This document shows positions 57,988-64,000 of a stretch of DNA of 64,000 bases, in pieces. This DNA is from Methanofervidicoccus sp. A16 (lineage in GTDB: Archaea > AGJL01 > Methanococci > Methanococcales > Methanococcaceae): positions 1,426,001 through 1,490,000 of the forward strand of contig NZ_CP022242.1 of the NCBI RefSeq assembly GCF_003351865.1, in the 5' to 3' direction. The notes under the pieces were generated by a model that ran no database searches, had not been told where the DNA came from, and was given only the letters and a program-made list of their open reading frames with translations. Within the stretch, counting starts at the first letter, position 1. The number at the start of each line of letters is the position of its first letter. Position numbers and translations under genes: made by a program.

Positions 57988-58030
57988 TATATAATATAAC
58001 CTTTGTAATACCATACCTTACCATACCTTG
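57988..58030 (+). promoter_or_regulatory. hdrA promoter with tandem repeat
   Basis: A TATA box TTATATAATATA lies at 57988-57999. About 20 bases downstream a perfect tandem repeat TACCATACCT-TACCATACCT spans 58009-58028, right where transcription should begin. GGAGGTGAAT is the ribosome binding site before the ATG at 58042. The repeat could be a repressor site for a selenium- or hydrogen-responsive regulator; no binding protein is known from the sequence. Confidence 0.5.
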
Positions 58031-58041
58031 GAGGTGAATAT

Positions 58042-60018
58042 ATGGAAAGCCCCAGAATAGGGGTCTTTGTCTGCCACTGCGGTGCCAATATTAACGGCAT
58101 CGTAGATTGTGAGGCGGTAAAAGAGTTTGCCTTAAAACTTGATGGAGTAGTATACGCAGAGACCTACCCCTTTTACTGCTCCGATCCAGGGCAAAAGTTG
58201 ATCAAAAATGCAATAAAGGAATACAATTTGAATAGAATAGTTGTTGCAGCATGTACTCCTAAAATCCACGAGCCTACCTTTAGAACCTGTATTGCAGAGG
58301 CAGGATTGTCTCCATACTATTTAGAGTTCGTAAATATCAGGGAACAGGATTCCTTCGTCCATTTGAGCGATAGAGAAGCGGCGACAAAGAAGGCGATGGA
58401 GTTAGTTGCAGGAGGTGTGGAGAGAGCTAAGAGGTTAGAGGATGTACCTCAAAAAGTTGTAGAGGTAGATAGATCCTGTCTCATCATTGGAGGAGGTATT
58501 GCTGGTATTCAGGCAGCCCTCGATTTAGGAGATCAGGGTTATAAGGTATATCTGGTGGAAAAGGAGGAATCTATCGGAGGTAGAATGGCCCAATTGGCCA
58601 AGACATTCCCAACAGACGACTGTGCTCTTTGAATCTTGGCTCCTAAGATGGTTACAGTAGCAAACCACCCTAACGTTGAAATAATCACCTACGCAGAGAT
58701 AAAAAATGTATCAGGGTACGTAGGTAACTTCGAAGTAACTATAGAGAAAAAGCCAAGGTACGTAGATGAGTCCAAGTGTACAGGATGTGGTGCCTGTGCT
58801 AAAGTATGTCCTATTGAAGTGCCTAACGAATTTGACTTAGGGTTAGGTACTAGGAAAGCCATATACGTACCATTTGCTCAGGCTGTCCCCTTGGTATATA
58901 CCATAGATAAGGAATACTGTATCGACTGTAGGTTGTGTGAAAGTGTCTGTGGACCTGAAGCCATAGATTTCAACCAGAAACCTGAGGAGATCAAATTAAA
59001 GGCAGGGACAATAATTGTAGCGACAGGTTATGACGAGTTCGATGCAACCTTAAAAGAAGAGTACGGATATGGAGTTTATGACAACGTAATAACTACCTTG
59101 GAATTGGAGAGAATGATCAACCCTGCAGGGCCCACTGGAGGACATGTAATAAGGCCAAGTGACGGAAAGCATCCCCATAAGGTAGTGTTTATACAGTGTG
59201 TAGGTTCCAGAGATCTGAAAGTTGGTAACCCTTACTGTTCAAGGATCTGCTGTATGTTTGCCCTAAAGAATGCACAACTGATAAAGATGCACGAGCCAGA
59301 TGCAGAGGTTTACATCTGCTACATGGATATAAGGGCCTTTGGAAAGGGATACGAGGAGTACTATCAGAGAGCCCAGGAACAGTTCGGGGTTAAATTTATA
59401 AGGGGAAGACCTGCATGTGTCATCGAGGATCCAGAGACTAAAAACCTCATCCTCCGAGTAGAGGATACACTGATGGGAGAGATAGTAGAGATAGATGCCG
59501 ACCTAGTGGTACTATCTGCAGGACTTGTACCACGACCAGATACCAGAGATATAGCAAAGATGTTAGGATTGGATATCAGTCCAGATGGATTCTTCAAGGA
59601 ACTCCATCCAAAGTTGGCACCAGTTAATACCAAGGTAGATGGAATAGCCATTGCAGGTGTGGCTCAAGGTCCAAAAGATATACCTGATACAGTGGCTCAG
59701 GCTAAAGGTGCAGCAAGTGCAGTGGCAATACCGATGGCCAAGGGTAAATTTGAGATAGAGATGATAAGAGCAATAGTAAATAAAGAGGTCTGTGGAGGAT
59801 GTGAAATCTGTGCTCAAGTATGCCCATACAATGCTATATCCTATAAGGATGTTGAGGGCCATATTATAGCAGATGTAAATGATATCGCATGTAAAGGTTG
59901 TGGATCCTGTTGCGCTACCTGTCCAAGTGGAGCCCTGCAGTTAAGATACTATAGAGATGAACAGATAATATCTGCAATAGATGGGATCTTAGATATTCAC
60001 AATATGATAAATCAATAA
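58042..60018 (+). CDS. hdrA: Heterodisulfide reductase subunit A, selenocysteine-containing
   Basis: HdrA is the FAD-bifurcating subunit of heterodisulfide reductase, a 658-residue protein with one in-frame UGA at 58630-58632 (Sec197, context DDCAL-U-ILAPK). A gene caller would split it there. Order: N-terminal CHCG motif, FAD-binding [21 protein letters not shown], Sec region (the Cys in this place in other HdrA binds the peripheral cluster near FAD), ferredoxin-like [27 protein letters not shown]-like fold, and C-terminal [12 protein letters not shown] and [12 protein letters not shown]. With HdrB, HdrC (not here) and Vhu it couples H2 oxidation to ferredoxin and CoM-S-S-CoB reduction. The SECIS lies 79 bp downstream of the stop. 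Confidence 0.95.
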
Positions 60019-60096
60019 AAAGGGGACAGCCAATTTAAAAAATAAACAATAATACACAACGTTAGGGTGGTTTGCTAGAGATAATAAAGGGATGAT

Positions 60097-60127
60097 GTCC
60101 CATCCGAAGGCGCTGCCAGGATGGGAC
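60097..60127 (+). promoter_or_regulatory. SECIS element of hdrA
   Basis: GTCCCATCC pairs with GGATGGGAC (9 bp), enclosing GAA, the short stem GGC-GCT-GCC, and a lone A on the 3' side. This is exactly the archaeal SECIS plan: helix I, GAA/A internal loop, GC-rich helix II and a small apical loop. It lies in the 3' UTR of hdrA. Confidence 0.93.
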
Positions 60128-60202
60128 TGATTTATAGGTAAACTTTTGAAGGAAAACTATATTCTAAATTACTAAACTATTGGATTCCACTACACCTATG
60201 AC

Positions 60203-60231
60203 CCTATAGGGGCGCTCTTAATCCCTATAGG
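60203..60231 (+). other. Perfect hairpin in the hdrA-vhuD spacer
   Basis: CCTATAGGG (60203-60211) pairs with CCCTATAGG (60223-60231); the loop is 11 bases. CACCTAT (60193-60199) and ATAGGTG (60227-60233) offer an alternative pairing. No GAA/A internal loop exists, so it is not a SECIS. It may be a processing or termination signal or a leader structure of vhuD. The spacer 60019-60331 has no other gene. Confidence 0.45.
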
Positions 60232-60331
60232 TGAGGTGAAAGTTTCTAAAATATAATACAGAGTAAAAATAATCCTTATAATATTATTTTATTAATTATC
60301 ATTTATTACCATTTTTTAAAGGTGAAGGGGT

Positions 60332-60745
60332 ATGGATAGCCCAGTAATAATAGCATTTGCATGCTACCAGTGAGGGTATGGTGCTGCAGATCTTGCTGGA
60401 ACTAGCAAGATGCAGTACCCTCCGTCTGTTAGAATTATAAGAATACCCTGCACTGGTAGATTTGATATATCCTATGCCCTTAGGGCCTTCCAAAAGGGTG
60501 CTGATGGGGTTATGGTTGTAGGGTGAAAACCTAACGAGTGTGTCTATGAAAGTGGAAACTTTAGGGCCATGGAGAGGGTAAAACTTATGAAGGAGATACT
60601 GGAGGAACTTGGGATAGGGGGAGAGAGGATAGAGATATTCCTCATGAGTGCAGCAGACGCTGCCAAGTTTGTAGAGGCAGTAAATACAATGACTGAGAGG
60701 GTTAACAGGTTGGGCCCTAATCCACTAAAGAGCCAGTGCGGGTAA
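60332..60745 (+). CDS. vhuD: F420-nonreducing hydrogenase subunit VhuD, two selenocysteines
   Basis: VhuD carries electrons from the hydrogenase to HdrA through its [2Fe-2S] centre. The frame runs through two UGA codons at 60371-60373 (Sec14, context ACYQ-U-GYGAADLAG) and 60524-60526 (Sec65, context VMVVG-U-KPNEC). In Cys-type MvhD the corresponding positions are the cluster ligands, the first in a CxxC-like site and the second in GCxxxxC-type context. At 137 residues it has normal length and ends KSQCG. The ATG follows AAGGTGAAGGGGT. No ordinary annotation would produce this gene since both UGA would be read as stops. Confidence 0.95.
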
Positions 60746-60765
60746 AAGAGTAAAAGGGATGAATT

Positions 60766-60792
60766 CCGTAGGGAACCGAGAGGGACCTACGG
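60766..60792 (+). promoter_or_regulatory. SECIS element of vhuD
   Basis: CCGTAGG pairs with CCTACGG (7 bp) around GAA, helix II of CC/GG, the loop GAGAG and a single A on the 3' side. It lies 20 bases after the vhuD stop. One SECIS thus serves two Sec codons. Confidence 0.92.
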
Positions 60793-60800
60793 GAGGACCG

Positions 60801-60816
60801 CCTCCTAAGCAGGAGG
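60801..60816 (+). other. Hairpin between the vhuD SECIS and vhuG
   Basis: CCTCCT (60801-60806) with AGGAGG (60811-60816), loop AAGC, followed by TGCTTTTATTT. It resembles an intrinsic terminator or RNA-processing site. As the GGAGG resembles a ribosome binding site it may also mask a false start. vhuG begins 40 bases further. Confidence 0.45.
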
Positions 60817-60855
60817 TGCTTTTATTTACTTACTATACCTTAACAGGGTGATGAG

Positions 60856-61722
60856 ATGGGAGATAAGGTAAAGTTAGGGATGATCCAACTATGTGGATGT
60901 TCCGGTTGTCATATGTCTCTGTTAGATCTCCATGAACAACTTCTCAAGGTACTTCCAAATGTAGAGGTCCTATTTGGTCCTATAGTGGCAGATATGAAGG
61001 AGATCCCAGAGGGTATAGATGTATTCCTAGTAGAGGGAGGTATTAGAAACGAACATGAGAAACACCTCTTAGAGGAGATCAGGGAAAGATCAAAGGTTGT
61101 TGTGGCATGGGGAACCTGTGCAGCCTATGGAGGAATACCAGCCTTAGGTAACCTATATCCTACTGAGAAACTCCTTAATGAGGCATTCTCTACAGGTACT
61201 GTAGACAACCCTGGAGAGGTACCAGGAGAGGATATTCCAAAACTACTAGAGAGGATATATCCAGTATCTCACTTTATAGATGTAGATCTTGTACTACCTG
61301 GATGTCCTCCAAAACCTGAACACAATGTAGAGTTGATAACTGCACTGTTAGAGGGGAAGAAACCTAAGGTATCTACAAAGATAGTATGTGATGAGTGTCC
61401 AAGGGAGAAGGAAGGGACCTATCCTAAGGAATTAAAGAGAACCTTTGATGGAACTCCCGATGAGAAGAAATGTCTCTTTGAACAAGGTTATACATGTGTA
61501 GGAATGGCTACAAGAGCAGGATGTGGAGCAATGTGCCCATCTGTAAATGTACCCTGTAGAGGATGTTATGGAAAAACAGATGCAGTTCTTGACCAGGGAG
61601 CTGCAGTTGCAAATGCATATGCAGTTACTGGTGATGCAGTACTGAAACTCCCTGATAAATTAGGATTATTCTATAGGTTCTCCATGGCTGCAGGATTAAT
61701 TCCTAAGAAGATCCACAAGTAA
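60856..61722 (+). CDS. vhuG: F420-nonreducing hydrogenase small subunit VhuG
   Basis: The small [NiFe]-hydrogenase subunit holding the Fe-S relay. 288 residues. N-terminal MIQLCGCSGCHMSLLDLHEQL contains the proximal-cluster CxxC; VAWGTCAAYGGIPAL, LPGCPPKPEHN, CDECPREKEG, and C-terminal CVGMATRAGCGAMCPSVNVPCRGCYG bear the other cluster ligands. It is 110 bp after the vhuD stop, and 15 bp before vhuA. ATG follows AGGGTGATGAG. No twin-arginine signal is present, in agreement with a cytoplasmic enzyme. Confidence 0.95.
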   Translation: MGDKVKLGMIQLCGCSGCHMSLLDLHEQLLKVLPNVEVLFGPIVADMKEIPEGIDVFLVEGGIRNEHEKHLLEEIRERSKVVVAWGTCAAYGGIPALGNLYPTEKLLNEAFSTGTVDNPGEVPGEDIPKLLERIYPVSHFIDVDLVLPGCPPKPEHNVELITALLEGKKPKVSTKIVCDECPREKEGTYPKELKRTFDGTPDEKKCLFEQGYTCVGMATRAGCGAMCPSVNVPCRGCYGKTDAVLDQGAAVANAYAVTGDAVLKLPDKLGLFYRFSMAAGLIPKKIHK

Positions 61723-61737
61723 GGATGGTGACATACT

Positions 61738-62997
61738 ATGGGCAAGATCACTATAGAACCCCTAAGTCGTGTTGAAGGTCATGGTAAAGTTACTATTACA
61801 CTAGACGAATCGGGAAAACCAGTTGAAGTTAAACTACATATTACTGCAATAAGGGGGTTTGAGCAGTTTGTAGTAGGAAGGCCTGCTGAAGAAGTGCCAA
61901 GGATTGTACCTAGGATCTGTGGGATATGTCAGACACCCCACCACCTAGCAAGTGTCAAGGCAGTTGATGCCGCCTGGGACGTTGAGATACCTAGTGCTGC
62001 AAAGAAACTTAGGGAGTTGATGCTATTAGGTAATATGATCCACAGTCATGCATTACACTTCTACTATCTAGCAGCACCAGATTTAATACTTGGGCCAGAT
62101 GCAGACCCTGAGGTTAGAAATATTGTAGGATTGATTGAAAAATCCCCGGAAATTGTCAAAAAAGCCATAGCATTGAGGAAGTTCGGTCAGAGTATAGTGG
62201 AAAAAGTTGGAGGTAGGCCCATACACCCAGTTACAGGTATTCCAGGGGGTGTATCCAAATCACTAAGTGAAGAAGATAGGGATGCATTCCTAAAGGAAAT
62301 CGACACTATGATAGAGTACGCCAAGGAGAGTGTAGAGTTGATCAAATCATTAAATGAGAAACATATGGATATGATAAAATCCCTGGGAGTGATAGACTCT
62401 TGGTACCTAGGAATAGTTAAAGATGGAAAACACTCCTTCTACGATGGAGTTTTAAGATTCCTATCTCCAGATGGTAGTGAGAAGGTGGAATTCCCATTCT
62501 CTGAATACCAGGATTACATAGGAGAACACAGTGTACCATACAGTTATGTAAAATACCCCTACTATAAAAAGGCTGGATATCCTGAAGGAATCTACAGAGT
62601 TGGACCCTTGGCAATGATAAATATATGTGATAGTATTCCTACACCACTGGCTGAAGAGGCTAGAAAGGAGTTTATAGATATATTTGGAAGTCCAGCAAAT
62701 CAGTCTTTGGCTTACCACCATGCGAGACTTATAGAGTTACTTACAGCATGTGAAAGAACTAAAGAGTTATTGGAGGATAGTGAGATCACCTCTACAGATG
62801 TAAGAGTAGAGGTGGAGCCAAAGGCAGGTAGTGGTGTCGGTATTGTAGAGGCTCCAAGAGGTGTTTTAATACATCACTACGAGACAGATGAGAATGGAAT
62901 AGTCATAAAAGCCAACATGATAGTGGCATCGACACATAACGTACCTACAATGGAGAAGGCGCTCAAACAGGCTGTAATGGAGGTATTTAAAAAATAA
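61738..62997 (+). CDS. vhuA: F420-nonreducing hydrogenase large subunit VhuA
   Basis: The large subunit carrying one half of the [NiFe] site: 419 residues starting MGKITIEPLSRVEGHGKV, with the N-terminal nickel motif RICGICQTPHH (RxCGxC). The C-terminal DPCxxCxxH motif is missing because in this enzyme it is on the separate peptide VhuU, whose gene follows after 14 bp. The protein ends KQAVMEVFKK, without the usual cleavable tail. ATG follows GGATGGTGACATACT. It is translated with vhuG and vhuU from the same mRNA. Confidence 0.96.
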   Translation: MGKITIEPLSRVEGHGKVTITLDESGKPVEVKLHITAIRGFEQFVVGRPAEEVPRIVPRICGICQTPHHLASVKAVDAAWDVEIPSAAKKLRELMLLGNMIHSHALHFYYLAAPDLILGPDADPEVRNIVGLIEKSPEIVKKAIALRKFGQSIVEKVGGRPIHPVTGIPGGVSKSLSEEDRDAFLKEIDTMIEYAKESVELIKSLNEKHMDMIKSLGVIDSWYLGIVKDGKHSFYDGVLRFLSPDGSEKVEFPFSEYQDYIGEHSVPYSYVKYPYYKKAGYPEGIYRVGPLAMINICDSIPTPLAEEARKEFIDIFGSPANQSLAYHHARLIELLTACERTKELLEDSEITSTDVRVEVEPKAGSGVGIVEAPRGVLIHHYETDENGIVIKANMIVASTHNVPTMEKALKQAVMEVFKK

Positions 62998-63011
62998 TTT
63001 AGGTGATGATT

Positions 63012-63149
63012 ATGGAGATAGACGAAAAAAAGTTGAACCTATTAGAGGCTGTCTTGAGAGCCTACGATCCTTGATACTCATGTGCAGCTCATGTAATAGT
63101 CAAAAATGAAAAAGGAGATCTCCTATTCGAGATAAAAAAGGAAGAATAG
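63012..63149 (+). CDS. vhuU: Hydrogenase selenopeptide VhuU
   Basis: A 45-residue subunit giving the C-terminal part of the active site of the [NiFeSe] hydrogenase. The UGA at 63072-63074 codes Sec21 in DP-U-YSCAAHVIV, the DPUxxCxxH motif: Sec and Cys bind nickel with the two cysteines of VhuA. The peptide begins MEIDEKKLNLLEAVLRAY and ends FEIKKEE. AGGTGATGATT is the ribosome binding site. Its length is typical, and without the Sec reading it would be only 20 codons long. The stop TAG is at 63147-63149 and lies in the first base pairs of the SECIS stem. Confidence 0.95.
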
Positions 63150-63191
63150 TTTCCTACATACCGAACCCTTTATGGGAGGTTGTAGGAAACT
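63148..63191 (+). promoter_or_regulatory. SECIS element of vhuU
   Basis: AGTTTCCTACA pairs with TGTAGGAAACT, one T bulged, then ACC with GGT; the internal loop is GAA opposite A; helix II CCC/GGG has the loop TTTAT. The stem begins within the stop codon of vhuU, so the terminating ribosome must melt or abut it. Confidence 0.93.
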
Positions 63192-63321
63192 GTTAATGTT
63201 CCTGAGATATTCTTAAATAACTATTAGATATTTTAATAAGTTTTCAAATATTTTTATAAAAGAATCGTTATAATGAGATTAATCTATACTATTAAAATTA
63301 AAATGAGATATAGGAGATACT

Positions 63322-64000
63322 ATGGGGGGAATAAAAATCCAGGAAGATCTCTGTCTAGTATGTAACGCCTGTACTGCCGTCTGTCCTACAGAGGCTATAG
63401 AGATATCTCCCTTTAAAACCTGCATAATATGTATGGACTGTGTTGAGGTCTGTCCAACTGGAGCACTCTACGAATCTAATGGTGTTATATCTTACAATCC
63501 ATCAAAGTGTGTAAAGTGTGGAGACTGTGCAGAGGCCTGTCCAACTAAGATAAAAAAGGTTGATGATAGATACCCCTATTCAAAGGGGCACTGTATTTTA
63601 TGTAAAAGATGCGTAGAGATATGTCCAATAGATATCATCTCCATACCTGGGATAGTGGAAAAGCCTAAGAAAAAGATCGAGATTCCCAATGAGCCAATAG
63701 TGGTTACCGAGGACTGTGTAGGTTGTGAGATCTGTGTCCCAGTGTGTCCTGTAGAGGCTATTACTATGGAAAAGGGCAGGGCAGTTATCGATAGAGAAAA
63801 GTGTATATACTGTTCCATATGTGCCCAAACCTGTCCATGGAATGCTATTTACGTCTCTGGCAAAATACCGAAGAAGAGGAAAAAGGAGATATTGAAGTTT
63901 GAAGTAGATGAGAGCAAGTGTATAGGATGTATAGTCTGTGCCGAGATCTGTCCAGGGGATATGATAAAGTACAACAGCGAAAAGAATATAGTAGAAGTTC
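63322..64000 (+). CDS. vhuB: Polyferredoxin VhuB, 3' end outside window
   Basis: The first 226 residues of a polyferredoxin associated with the Vhu hydrogenase. It consists of successive 2[4Fe-4S] motifs: [72 protein letters not shown] and [12 protein letters not shown] are all complete. More repeats should follow outside the window. The role in electron transfer is unproven. An AT-rich 130 bp separates it from the vhuU SECIS, with TATA-like sequence, so it might have its own promoter. TAGGAGATACT precedes the ATG. Confidence 0.93.
   Translation, partial: MGGIKIQEDLCLVCNACTAVCPTEAIEISPFKTCIICMDCVEVCPTGALYESNGVISYNPSKCVKCGDCAEACPTKIKKVDDRYPYSKGHCILCKRCVEICPIDIISIPGIVEKPKKKIEIPNEPIVVTEDCVGCEICVPVCPVEAITMEKGRAVIDREKCIYCSICAQTCPWNAIYVSGKIPKKRKKEILKFEVDESKCIGCIVCAEICPGDMIKYNSEKNIVEV

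Noticed and set aside
58627-58640. hdrA as two genes or a pseudogene because of the in-frame TGA
   Set aside because: The frame continues unchanged past the TGA, the position is the known Sec/Cys site, and a perfect SECIS follows the gene.

Overview
The window comes from a hydrogenotrophic methanogenic archaeon of the order Methanococcales, probably a thermophilic relative of Methanocaldococcus or Methanotorris. Evidence from the sequence: methanogenesis genes (ftr, mch, hdrA, vhuDGAUB), AT-rich intergenic DNA against purine-rich coding strands, archaeal information genes (aIF2-alpha, Nop10, FEN1, MCM, histone, deoxyhypusine synthase), archaeal TATA boxes, GGTGA-type ribosome binding sites, and UGA codons read as selenocysteine with archaeal SECIS hairpins in 3' UTRs. 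I cannot name the species.

Layout. 1-2810: a minus-strand group (fumarase beta, PUA protein, PrmC-like methyltransferase) diverging from aIF2-alpha and nop10. 3349-9828: an uncharacterised protein with cbiB, then bioW, a soluble P-type-like HAD protein and gatD. 10509-17637: AI-2E-type permease, tRNA-Ser, then a run of ArsP-like permease, thioredoxin-like protein, CGGC protein, Tes-like radical SAM enzyme, cbiE, an exported protein and a FUN14 protein. 18439-29555: dys, an orphan ParA-like ATPase, HTH-CBS regulator, thiC, fen, carA, trm4-like gene, small archaeosortase-like protein, pyrB. 30579-36086: TIM-barrel protein, nrdD, tfrA. 36405-41915: pstA, pstC, pstS, an unusual lipoprotein carbonic anhydrase, htpX, histone. 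42782-53712: UPF0254, ftr, DMT protein, serA, mcm, a box C/D sRNA, a MrpF-like membrane protein, UPF0216, mch. 54847-57293: ACT protein and homoserine dehydrogenase, then carS. 58042-64000: the electron-bifurcating heterodisulfide reductase/hydrogenase cluster hdrA-vhuD-vhuG-vhuA-vhuU-vhuB, with four in-frame UGA (Sec) codons in three genes and a SECIS hairpin after each of the three.

Main unexpected structures. (1) Short non-coding elements recur in intergenic DNA and share an inverted terminal sequence close to ACCTTAGTTCCCATCA. Three cores (A, B, C) and a right-hand module (D) combine in several ways. Most intact copies are flanked by 8-11 bp direct repeats, and one B copy sits inside an A copy with an 11 bp duplication. 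They behave as MITEs; no transposase is in the window. (2) The beta-carbonic anhydrase at 39640-40446 has a lipoprotein signal peptide, TTG start and upstream region nearly identical to those of neighbouring pstS, so the 5' end of pstS appears to have been copied onto an enzyme that is normally cytosolic. (3) A complete box C/D sRNA with its own TATA box lies at 51484-51544.

How the genes connect: HdrA-Vhu oxidises H2 and drives ferredoxin and heterodisulfide reduction; Ftr and Mch are consecutive-stage C1 carriers of CO2 reduction; TfrA uses CoM/CoB thiols to make succinate; fumarase, SerA, HDH, CarA, PyrB and NrdD supply biosynthesis; cbiB/cbiE supply corrinoid; BioW and ThiC supply biotin and thiamine.
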